Below are positions 7,726 to 15,226 of a stretch of DNA of 55,245 nt, piece by piece. Source of the stretch: CAYXVF01 sp964468125 (lineage in GTDB: Bacteria > Myxococcota > XYA12-FULL-58-9 > CAYXVF01). Location: NCBI GenBank assembly GCA_964468125.1, contig CAYXVF010000034.1:1-55245 (forward strand), given 5' to 3'. The notes below the pieces were generated by a model, which was not told the origin of the DNA, did no database searches, and saw nothing but the letters and a program-made list of their open reading frames with translations. Both the position numbers and the translations under genes were made by a program. Each line of letters starts with the position of its first letter. Positions within the stretch are counted from its first letter, which is position 1.

Positions 7726-10002
7726 TCAGTCTGCATATTTCTTCTTCAACAGGTAGGCAACTGTGTCCCGCGCACTCTCTCTTCGATAGCCGTAGCGCTC
7801 GGTCAAGACGCTGAGCATCGCCTTGGCCTGGACCGCGTCTTTCGGGTCCAAGACGCGCTCCACGTCCGTCACCCCGTCAGCGGTAAACGTCAGGAAGTTC
7901 TGAATGTTCCTCACGACGACCTTTTTTCGCTTGGCGAAGAAGTCGTCCCGGAGCTTCTGAATGTAGCTCTTGAAGATCACTCGGTAATCGGGCTTTTCGT
8001 CCGGGCTTTCGAGCGCTTTCGCCCCGATGGCCCCGATCACCGCGTGGCGGAAATCATCCGTCGACTCCCCCTCGCTCATCAACACGTCCTCGATCTCGCC
8101 CATGAATTTCTCGTCCGGGTCGTAGGTGTTCCCGGAGACCGGATCGTAGATCCGCTCCTTCTTCACGTAGTGGGACACGTGGTTCACGTAGCGCGCAAAG
8201 AGCTGCTCGTAGCTCTCCTCGGGGGCAAGGCCCATCGATTCGCGTACCTCGTCGTCGATCCAATTCTGGTAGAGCGACTCGGTTTGCCGCAGGAACGCGC
8301 GGTGGTCGTGGTATTCGCCCACCACCTCCTGCTGCAGGAACTCATAGACCCCCTTCGAGCGGAGGATTTCGTCGAGTCCTTCGAAAACCGCCAGCGGACT
8401 CAGATAGCTGTAGTATCCGTGGTGTGCGGCGTTGAGCAGGCTCGTGCGGATCTCCCGCGCGCTCGCCCCAAAGCGCCCCTCGTAGTTCGGGTAGCCGATG
8501 GATTCTCGGTACAGCTCGCGCACGAGCTGCCGTAGCTCCCGTGCCTCTGTCGACGTGAGGCGCTCGGGGACCTCGCCCGTATCGTAGAGCCGCAGCTTCT
8601 CCAGCGGGGTCAGGGACTCGACCACCGGCTTCATGTCCTCGCTGTAGAGTGAGGGATCGTTTTTGCGCATGCGCGTGAGCACGGCCCAGAGCGCGGCCAC
8701 CTCGATCGAGTGGGGCGCCACGTGTTTGCCCACCACCCGGGGTGTCACCTGAGGCACGTAGATCGCCGCCTCGTCGCGGTAGCGCACGAGATAGGGCACC
8801 TTGACGAGCTCCATGCGCCCTTTGAAGGACGGCCAGTCCGGATGTTCCTTGAACGCGTCCAAATAGGTCTCGTTAGTTGAGGCGATGAAGACCATGTCGA
8901 GATGGAGCAAGAACGAATCCATCGACACGGTCGCCGTTTCGACCGTCGCCAGGAGGTATTTGAACGCTTCCACCGGCCGCTTGAGCATGTCACTGAATTC
9001 CAAGAGCCCACGGTTTGCGTCGACCAGTGGCCCGGAAGGCTCGAAGAGCGACGTGTGCTGCAATGCTTTCGGGAGCGAGGCCAGGGAGCGGTCCGCGGTG
9101 AGCTGCTGAATCCGCGCGTCGACGGACATTTGAGGCTCGATGGTGGCGATCCCCCGGCGATAGCGCTGGGAGAGATAGAGCCGCTCGACCTGCACGTGGT
9201 CGAGCACCCGCTCGACGTCGCCATCGTAGCTCGCGAGAAGTGCGTCGTAGATCTGTCGCGACTTGTGGGAGAGGTCTCCGTTGCGAAGGTAGTCGCTGAG
9301 GATCGTACGTGAGTCCTCGCCCTCGACCTCCTCCCCGGTGGGCTCGGGAAGTAGCTTCTTCAGCAGGCCTTCGCGTTGGTCCCGCGGGATCAGGAAGATC
9401 GGGTGATCGTGCATGCCCGCAGGGATTCGAGCGTCGATCTGGTCCGCGCCGAGATAGGCAAAGGTGCCCTTGGGCCGCGTGGCCCGCGTCGCCGAATCCT
9501 GGAAGCCGATGCCACCGGTGCCCGAGAGCTTTTCCGTCGGGAAGATCCAGTTGAAGCTGTAGAGCGCGCCTTCGGGAAGCTTTGAGTAGTCTTCGAGGCC
9601 CGCCATCAACGCCCGAACGATCGAGCTCTTTGCGGAACCGTTCGGCCCGTGGAGCAGAACCAGTTTGTTGACCCGGCCTTCGCGCGCGAAGTTCGCAAAG
9701 ATCCGATAGAGCGCATTCTGCACGTGCTCCTGTCCCGAGACGCGCAGCTCGCCATTGCCAAAGGGGGCGTCGAAGAGCTGGAAGCGGTCGACGGTGCCCG
9801 TGGGGAGCTCGAGCCGGTCGCGCCCGTAGTGGTTCATCATGTCCACCAGGTACTGCGCAGAGGAGCGCAGGCGCAGCCCCGGGTCTTCGAGCACGAGCTC
9901 GAAGTACTCGGGAAAGCTCATCAGGGTGCGGTCCTCCTGAAAGGAGCGCTTGATGGTGCTCGTGATGTCGTCGAGCAGGGACAGGTCGCGGGATTCACCC
10001 AT
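7726..10002 (-). CDS. prkA: PrkA-family serine protein kinase (AAA fold)
   Basis: The 758-residue product has the PrkA AAA domain in its N-terminal half, with a Walker A-type loop GPNGSAKSS at about 119-127 preceded by the conserved LVLLHG strand. A Walker B-like FLLHLDMVFIASTNETYLD segment follows near 360. Both lie within a sequence that aligns in my reading with YeaG/PrkA. The C-terminal part (PDYRVIFKSYIQKLRDDFFAKRK) is the kinase-like region of the family. At 758 residues it is longer than YeaG (about 640). The usual partners YhbH/DUF444 and SpoVR are not adjacent; instead prkA is followed directly by usp. It is the fourth gene of the clpX-led run, 9 bases after an unknown gene. Biochemical kinase activity is known only for some homologues. 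Confidence 0.9.
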   Translation of the reverse strand: MGESRDLSLLDDITSTIKRSFQEDRTLMSFPEYFELVLEDPGLRLRSSAQYLVDMMNHYGRDRLELPTGTVDRFQLFDAPFGNGELRVSGQEHVQNALYRIFANFAREGRVNKLVLLHGPNGSAKSSIVRALMAGLEDYSKLPEGALYSFNWIFPTEKLSGTGGIGFQDSATRATRPKGTFAYLGADQIDARIPAGMHDHPIFLIPRDQREGLLKKLLPEPTGEEVEGEDSRTILSDYLRNGDLSHKSRQIYDALLASYDGDVERVLDHVQVERLYLSQRYRRGIATIEPQMSVDARIQQLTADRSLASLPKALQHTSLFEPSGPLVDANRGLLEFSDMLKRPVEAFKYLLATVETATVSMDSFLLHLDMVFIASTNETYLDAFKEHPDWPSFKGRMELVKVPYLVRYRDEAAIYVPQVTPRVVGKHVAPHSIEVAALWAVLTRMRKNDPSLYSEDMKPVVESLTPLEKLRLYDTGEVPERLTSTEARELRQLVRELYRESIGYPNYEGRFGASAREIRTSLLNAAHHGYYSYLSPLAVFEGLDEILRSKGVYEFLQQEVVGEYHDHRAFLRQTESLYQNWIDDEVRESMGLAPEESYEQLFARYVNHVSHYVKKERIYDPVSGNTYDPDEKFMGEIEDVLMSEGESTDDFRHAVIGAIGAKALESPDEKPDYRVIFKSYIQKLRDDFFAKRKKVVVRNIQNFLTFTADGVTDVERVLDPKDAVQAKAMLSVLTERYGYRRESARDTVAYLLKKKYAD

Positions 10003-10011
10003 GGCTCTACC

Positions 10012-10557
10012 TTAGCGCACGGCGGGCTCCCCCGAAACGGTTTGAGGCAAGAGCTCGCGCGCGACCTCCACATAGGCTTCCCGCAACGCCTCGCTTTCGC
10101 CGTCGCGCAGATCGGGGGTCCCCGCGAGCAGCGAGGCCGCGATCGCGGCCTGGCGTTCCGGGGTCAGGACGTCGTCCACGATCCGCACACCCCTTCGGTA
10201 GGAGGCCGGCAACGCCTCGCCCTCCAGGTGGCCGTTCTCCACGAGCGCCTGAACCACCATCTCGAAGGCCGTGCGACGTGGCTCGATCTGGAGCGAGACC
10301 GCGTCCGAGATCAACTCGGCCGAGGATACGTAGTCCGGCGCATCGAGATCCAAGAGCGACTCGCTCACGAGGTGGGAGATTTCGTTCCCGATCGTCGCTG
10401 CGTCGATCCGCGTCGAGTCGACGGGCATGCCGTAATAGATGGTCGTTCCGGATACGGTCGCCAACAGCCCGGGGCTCGGTCGGGGAAGAGCGCTGCGCCG
10501 CGTCTGGGCCCCGGAGGTCACCGGGATCTGGTGTGTACCCGAATCGGGCTGGTCCAT
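10012..10557 (-). CDS. Unrecognised 181-residue protein between ppx and prkA
   Basis: The frame is open far upstream, antisense to nothing plausible, but the upstream part overlaps ppx. The credible start is ATG 10557 (MDQPDSGTHQIPV), eight bases after the ppx stop. The first 35 residues are Ser/Pro/Arg-rich and disordered. From about residue 38 there is a compact alpha/beta-looking region (TVSGTTIYYGMPVDSTRIDA, then SHLVSESLLDLDAP, FEMVVQALVENGHLEGE, VRIVDDVLTPERQAAIAAS). No membrane helix or signal is visible. I do not recognise it. Its fixed place between an exopolyphosphatase and PrkA makes it a candidate adaptor or regulator of one of them. Confidence 0.72.
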   Translation of the reverse strand: MDQPDSGTHQIPVTSGAQTRRSALPRPSPGLLATVSGTTIYYGMPVDSTRIDAATIGNEISHLVSESLLDLDAPDYVSSAELISDAVSLQIEPRRTAFEMVVQALVENGHLEGEALPASYRRGVRIVDDVLTPERQAAIAASLLAGTPDLRDGESEALREAYVEVARELLPQTVSGEPAVR

Positions 10558-10565
10558 GTAAAATC

Positions 10566-11978
10566 TCAGCTGACTTCCAGGCGACGACCGAGGGCGCGCT
10601 CCAGGCGGTGCCAGCGACGCTGCGCGCCCAAGCCCACCACGAGCCAGAGTCGAGAGCCTGTGAGGTCCGCCCGAAGGTCTTCCGGCTTGGCCTCGGGCTC
10701 GGCGCGGCCCGCAAGCTCGAGGATCGCCCCGAGGACCCGCGCCGCCCTGCGCTGCTCGCCACTGAGAGACTTGGCGTAGGCGCGCCCGCCGAGGGAGTGA
10801 CGATAGGCGGTGGCCGCGACCGTTCGTGTGACCGGGTCCACAGGGAGCTTGCGCGAGTGGCGGAGGAGGTAGGCGCCGTGGCGCAGAGGGTCGTCGACAT
10901 TGATCGTTTGACCGAGCTCCCAACCGTAAGCGCCGAGCACGAGGCTCGGCAGCGCCGACGGCCAAAGACCGTGGACAGGGCTCAGCATCTGAAAAAGAGC
11001 GATCGCGAGTCGAGCGCGCGCCCGCGCAGGGGCCGGATCGATCTCGGCCGTTTCGAGGAGCGCGTCGAGCCCGAGGTCGAGATGGCCGCTCGCTGCGAGC
11101 GTCTGCAGAATCGCCTCGCGAATCCCGGTGCCCGGCACGACCATCGACTCGATGCCAAAGCGCTGCCGCAAGGCCGAAAGAACGACCGCTACGGGCAGGA
11201 GCACGTCCGCGCGATCCGGTCGCACACCGAAGCGAACCACGCGCTCGTCCGTGTCGAGCTGCGACGCTTCCAGAATCAACTCGTCCAAGCGGCAGAGGTC
11301 GATGGTGGGCCAAAGCCCCACCGGTCCGGGCAAGAGTCGGGCGAGGTCGCGCAGGTTCCCTCCCGTGCCCACGCAGCGCTGCGGCCGCTCGGGCAAGGGA
11401 GACAAGTCGAGCACCTGGAGGGCCGCTCGGCGCGCCTCCGTGAGCGCGTCCGTCGAGCATTGGCCACGGAGGCTCGGGAACTGCTCCAGCAGACGCACGG
11501 TCCCGAGGGGTAAGGACACGGATTGGCAACCATCCACACTCATGAGCTCGAGACTGCCGCCTCCGAGATCCATCAGCAGGCTGTCCGCCTCGAGAAAGCC
11601 GAGCGCGCGCACGAGCGCTGAGCGCGACAGGCTCGACTCCTCGTCCCCGGTGATCACGTCGATGTGGATCCCGTGGGCGTCGTAGACCCGAGTCGTCAGC
11701 TCGTCCCGGTTCTCTGCGTCGCGCAGGGAGGCCGTTGCTACGGCTCGGCGCTCCTCCACCCCAAAATTCCGCATCCGCAGGGCGATGTCGCGAAAGACCT
11801 CAACGAAAGCGAGCGCTACGGTATCGCGCACGCGGCCAAACCGATAGACCTCCGCGCCGAGTCGGAGCGCGTAGCGATGGTTTTGCGACTCTAGAACGAC
11901 GCCCGACGGGCACAGGCGCACCATCGAAAGCCTGATGGCGTTTGATCCCACATCCACTGCCGCGAGCGAGCGCGGCAT
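10566..11978 (-). CDS. Ppx/GppA exopolyphosphatase family protein
   Basis: The 470-residue protein belongs to the actin-like ASKHA superfamily. The phosphate-1 loop is AAVDVGSNAIRLSMVRL at the N-terminus, followed by the family-typical ATASLRDAENRDEL, ITGDEESSLS and the phosphate-2 loop MDLGGGSLELM near residue 140. The C-terminal 170 residues are helical, like the HD-type domain of full-length Ppx enzymes. The family hydrolyses polyphosphate and/or pppGpp; sequence alone does not separate the two. The gene begins two bases after the clpX stop and is followed by an unknown gene and prkA. That connects polyphosphate or alarmone turnover to ClpX proteolysis and the PrkA kinase in one transcript. 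Confidence 0.9.
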   Translation of the reverse strand: MPRSLAAVDVGSNAIRLSMVRLCPSGVVLESQNHRYALRLGAEVYRFGRVRDTVALAFVEVFRDIALRMRNFGVEERRAVATASLRDAENRDELTTRVYDAHGIHIDVITGDEESSLSRSALVRALGFLEADSLLMDLGGGSLELMSVDGCQSVSLPLGTVRLLEQFPSLRGQCSTDALTEARRAALQVLDLSPLPERPQRCVGTGGNLRDLARLLPGPVGLWPTIDLCRLDELILEASQLDTDERVVRFGVRPDRADVLLPVAVVLSALRQRFGIESMVVPGTGIREAILQTLAASGHLDLGLDALLETAEIDPAPARARARLAIALFQMLSPVHGLWPSALPSLVLGAYGWELGQTINVDDPLRHGAYLLRHSRKLPVDPVTRTVAATAYRHSLGGRAYAKSLSGEQRRAARVLGAILELAGRAEPEAKPEDLRADLTGSRLWLVVGLGAQRRWHRLERALGRRLEVS

Positions 11979-11980
11979 GA

Positions 11981-13234
11981 CTAGGCAGACTTTTTCGCTT
12001 CGAAGACCAGCTCAGGCTGCGCTTCTTGGACGATCACCCCGGGGGTGATCCGGCACTGCTTGATCCCTTCGAGGAAGGGCACCTCATACATGATGTCGAG
12101 CATCGCGGTTTCGAGAATGGTGCGCAGGCCACGCGCCCCGCTGTTGGACGCGATCGCCTGATCCGCCACCGCCAAGATCGCATCCTCCTCGAAGACGAGA
12201 TCGACGCGCTCGAGAGCGAAGAGCTTTTGGTACTGGCGAATGAGCGCGTTCTTCGGCTCGGTGAGAATACGGCGCAGGTCCTCCTGGCCGAGGTCGTCGA
12301 GGGTGGCGATCACTGGCAAGCGGCCGATGAACTCGGGGATCAAGCCGTACTTGGTCAGATCTTCAGGCTCCGTGTCTTTCAAGACCTGGCCCAGGCGGCG
12401 CTCTTCCTTCTTCTTGATCTCCGCACCGAACCCCAATCCCCGCCGGCCGATGCGACTCATGATCGTCTGGTCGATCCCCGTGAAGCTTCCGCCGCAGATG
12501 AAGAGAATGTTGGTGGTGTCCACCGGGATCATCTCGGACTGGCCATACTTCTTCGAGCCGCGGGGGGCGACGTTTGCGCGGGTGCCTTCGATGATCTTGA
12601 GGAGCGCCTGCTGCACGCCTTCACCGGAGACGTCCCGGGTCATGGAAGGCGAGTCGCCCTTGCGGGCGATCTTGTCGATCTCGTCGATGTAGACGATGCC
12701 TTTTTGCGCGCGCTCGACGTCGTTCTCTGCGGCGACGAGCAGGTTCGCGATGATGTTTTCGACGTCTTCGCCGACGTAGCCCGCCTCGGTGAGGGTCGTG
12801 GCGTCCGCGATGGTGAACGGGACGTCGAGCATGCGCGCGAGCGTCTGAGCGAGCAGCGTCTTGCCGGTCCCAGTGGGTCCGATCAGCAAGACGTTCGACT
12901 TGGAGATCTCGATCCCGTCATCCGGGTTCTTCTCGCGGTTTTCGATCCGCTTGTAGTGGTTGTAGACCGCGACGGAGAGGATCTTTTTGGCGCGATGCTG
13001 ACCGACGACGTACTGATCCAGGAACTCGCGGATCTCTTGCGGGGTGGGGAGCTCCTGGGGGCCCTTTTCCTGGCTTTCGCGCTCGCTCTCTTCTTCGATG
13101 ATCTCGGTGCACAGGCGGATGCACTCGTCACAGATATAAACGGTGGGACCGGCGATGAGCTTTCGTACTTCGCGCTGGCTCTTTCCGCAGAAAGAGCAGG
13201 TCAACTGTCCGCCCTGAAAATCTTTGCGTGGCAC
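11981..13234 (-). CDS. clpX: ATP-dependent Clp protease ATP-binding subunit ClpX
   Basis: The 417-residue protein has every ClpX hallmark. An N-terminal C4 zinc-binding domain has Cys13, Cys16, Cys35 and Cys38. Walker A GPTGTGKT is at 119-126, the pore loop GYVGEDVEN and Walker B VYIDEIDKIAR follow, and the GLGFGAEI loop corresponds to the IGF loop that docks on ClpP. The sensor-2 region reads SNSGARGLRTILE. It unfolds substrates for ClpP; clpP is not beside it, unlike the common tig-clpP-clpX order. The start is GTG 13234 with a strong GAAGGAGG ribosome site. It is the promoter-proximal gene of a seven-gene reverse run and is divergent from hrcA. Confidence 0.97.
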   Translation of the reverse strand: MPRKDFQGGQLTCSFCGKSQREVRKLIAGPTVYICDECIRLCTEIIEEESERESQEKGPQELPTPQEIREFLDQYVVGQHRAKKILSVAVYNHYKRIENREKNPDDGIEISKSNVLLIGPTGTGKTLLAQTLARMLDVPFTIADATTLTEAGYVGEDVENIIANLLVAAENDVERAQKGIVYIDEIDKIARKGDSPSMTRDVSGEGVQQALLKIIEGTRANVAPRGSKKYGQSEMIPVDTTNILFICGGSFTGIDQTIMSRIGRRGLGFGAEIKKKEERRLGQVLKDTEPEDLTKYGLIPEFIGRLPVIATLDDLGQEDLRRILTEPKNALIRQYQKLFALERVDLVFEEDAILAVADQAIASNSGARGLRTILETAMLDIMYEVPFLEGIKQCRITPGVIVQEAQPELVFEAKKSA

Positions 13235-13405
13235 CGGGCCTCCTTCACGCGCTACCGAAACTCAAGCCTAGCAGAGGGTTTTTCGGCGAACCAAAGAAAA
13301 ATGTAATGACTCATGGCTCTGCGATCCCTCGTGTTTCTTCCAACGTAAAAACAGACGCCCCGGGGAGCCACTCGATTCGCTGCTGACGCGACGCATCTGA
13401 CCAGC

Positions 13406-13434
13406 TTGACAGGCCAACGGCCCGAAAATACGCT
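13406..13434 (+). promoter_or_regulatory. Candidate promoter of the hrcA-grpE-dnaK-dnaJ operon
   Basis: A perfect TTGACA (13406-13411) is followed by 17 bases and TACGCT (13429-13434), a weak -10. The predicted start is near 13441, just before the AGGAG at 13445-13449 and ATG 13464. No CIRCE element (TTAGCACTC-N9-GAGTGCTAA) is visible here or before grpE. The preceding C also makes a CTTGACA that partly resembles a sigma-32 -35 box, but no good CCCATNT -10 follows. Confidence 0.4.
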
Positions 13435-13463
13435 TCTTCCCGAGAGGAGCGACGCGTGCACAC

Positions 13464-14477
13464 ATGGACCTGAGCCCAAGAGATCGCGAAGTCCTCAGAG
13501 CTGTCCTGGAGATCTACCTGGAGACGGGCGACGCGGTTAGCTCTTTGGCCGTTGCAAAACGCGTCAGCGGTCTCAAAGCCTCTCCCGCCACCATCCGAAA
13601 CGTCATGGCGGACCTCGAGCATCGGGGTCTGCTCCAGCAACCGCACACCTCTGCCGGTCGCGTACCCACCGAGGGTGGATTGCGCCTCTATCTCGACGCG
13701 CTTCTCAGCCCAAAGCTGCGCCCTTGGGACCGCACCCGCCTCGAAGCCGCCGCCGGCGACGATTCGAGCCCCTCGAGCTTGAGCCAGGGCTTGGCTGGGC
13801 TCTCCGGCCAGCTCACGATCGTTGCAGTGCCGAGCTTTCTCGGCGCACGGTTCCGCGAGATCGGCCTCATGCGGGTCGATGCGGGCCGATTTGCCGCTTT
13901 TTTCGTGGCCCCGAGCGGCGTCGTGCAACAAACGATGGTCGAGGTCGATTTCGACCTCTCCTCCGAAGAGCTGCAGCGGATTCAGAACTTCCTCAATGAC
14001 CGGCTCCGGGACCGTAACCTGGAGGAGGTTCGCATCATCCTGCGCGACGAGCTCGCCGACGACCACGACCAATACGACACCCTGCGCAAGCGCGCTGCGA
14101 CCATCGGCCAGCGCGTCGTGCCCCAGCCCGGCACCGAGCTCTATGTCGGTGGGCAGGCGAACCTGGTGGATCAGCCGGAATTCTCCGACCACGAACGCCT
14201 GAAGAGCCTCCTGCGCACCATCGAGGAGAAGAGCGCTCTGCTCGCCCTGCTCCAGCGCGTCGTGGAGGGACCGGGGGTGAAGGTGCTCTTGGGGTCGGAT
14301 CACGAAGTGCGCGAAATGCTCGGGGTCGCCGCCGTGGGCGCCTATTCGGCGACGCCGTCTGGAGAGAGCGCCGCGGTGACGATTCTTGGTCCTACGCGCA
14401 TGGATTACGGTCGCCTCGTGCCGCTCGTCGACTACGCCAGCACGCTCCTCGCCCGCCAGTGGTCGCGATCGTCCTAA
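13464..14477 (+). CDS. hrcA: Heat-inducible transcription repressor HrcA
   Basis: The 337-residue protein starts with the HrcA winged-helix domain (LSPRDREVLRAVLEIYLETG, then KASPATIRNVMADLEHRGLL and the QPHTSAGRVPTEGGLRLYLD signature). The GAF-like and insertion domains follow, ending with the family-typical MDYGRLVPLVDYAS. HrcA represses chaperone genes by binding CIRCE and is itself kept active by GroEL. It heads the hrcA-grpE-dnaK-dnaJ operon, as in many Gram-positives and some deltaproteobacteria. Because no CIRCE is found in the window, its targets here may be elsewhere (groESL) or its operator may have diverged. AGGAG lies 14 bases before the ATG, longer than usual. Confidence 0.96.
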   Translation: MDLSPRDREVLRAVLEIYLETGDAVSSLAVAKRVSGLKASPATIRNVMADLEHRGLLQQPHTSAGRVPTEGGLRLYLDALLSPKLRPWDRTRLEAAAGDDSSPSSLSQGLAGLSGQLTIVAVPSFLGARFREIGLMRVDAGRFAAFFVAPSGVVQQTMVEVDFDLSSEELQRIQNFLNDRLRDRNLEEVRIILRDELADDHDQYDTLRKRAATIGQRVVPQPGTELYVGGQANLVDQPEFSDHERLKSLLRTIEEKSALLALLQRVVEGPGVKVLLGSDHEVREMLGVAAVGAYSATPSGESAAVTILGPTRMDYGRLVPLVDYASTLLARQWSRSS

Positions 14478-14562
14478 ACGGGAACAAGATTTAGGGACGT
14501 GCTCGACATCACAGCGTTTTCCATGAAATGAGGTATGGTGTAATTTCTGGGAAACGTTCGTA

Positions 14563-15225
14563 ATGAGTGAAGAAGAACCCCGCAACGCCCTCGACGAAGC
14601 CATGGCGGAAGCCCTCGAATCCGTGGAACAGCGGGAACGGGAAGCCATGGGCGACTCAGCCGACGCCGATGGCGACGCCGTCGAAGTCGAGACTGGTAAA
14701 GACGAGGCGGCCGCGGAGAGCGCCGCCGAAGACGACGGCAACACGGAAAGTCACGCGGAGCTCCAGGACCAGCTCCTCCGTCTCGCCGCCGATTTTGATA
14801 ACTATCGCAAACGAACGCGCCGCGAGATGGAAGACGCGCGCAAATTCGGGATCGAGAGCCTGTTGCGCGACGTGTTGCCCGTGCTGGACAACTTCGAGCG
14901 TGCGCTCGCTGCCGCGGAGGAAGACGATTCCCATCCCCTGGTTTCGGGGATCCGCATGGTGATGAAGCAATTCCGTGACGTACTCGATCACTACGGAGTC
15001 CGTGGCTTCGACAGCCTGGGCGAGGTCTTCGACCCAGAGAAGCACGAGGCGCTCAGTCAGATGCCTTCGGCGGAGCACGAAGCAGGCACGATTCTGAACG
15101 AACACGAACGGGGCTACATGATTCACGAACGATTGCTGCGTCCGGCGCGGGTCGTCGTGGCGATGCCACCGCCGGAGGCCATTGATGAGGCCGAGGCGGA
15201 AGAGGCCGAGGGCGAGGAGGCGTAG
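14563..15225 (+). CDS. grpE: Nucleotide exchange factor GrpE
   Basis: The 220-residue protein has an acidic, disordered N-terminus, a long helix (ELQDQLLRLAADFDNYRKRT), the FGIESLLRDVLPVLDNFERA core and the beta-wing GEVFDPEKHEALSQM...GYMIHERLLRPARVVV. This is the standard GrpE order. It releases ADP from DnaK. An unusual touch is the very acidic C-terminal tail of about 20 Glu/Ala residues after the beta domain. The stop codon lies one base before the dnaK ATG, and the dnaK ribosome site GAGGAGG is inside the grpE tail, so the two are translationally linked. An 85-base spacer from hrcA has a weak TCCTAAA/TTTAGGG inverted repeat but no clear promoter. Confidence 0.96.
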   Translation: MSEEEPRNALDEAMAEALESVEQREREAMGDSADADGDAVEVETGKDEAAAESAAEDDGNTESHAELQDQLLRLAADFDNYRKRTRREMEDARKFGIESLLRDVLPVLDNFERALAAAEEDDSHPLVSGIRMVMKQFRDVLDHYGVRGFDSLGEVFDPEKHEALSQMPSAEHEAGTILNEHERGYMIHERLLRPARVVVAMPPPEAIDEAEAEEAEGEEA

Positions 15226-15226
15226 G

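Noticed and set aside
10558..11529. Upstream part of the reverse frame ending at 10012
   Set aside because: It overlaps ppx/gppA in another frame and reads as Arg/Pro/Ala-rich shadow sequence.
12026..13306. 426-codon forward frame over clpX
   Set aside because: Antisense to clpX, which has all its functional motifs; long antisense frames are common in high-GC DNA.
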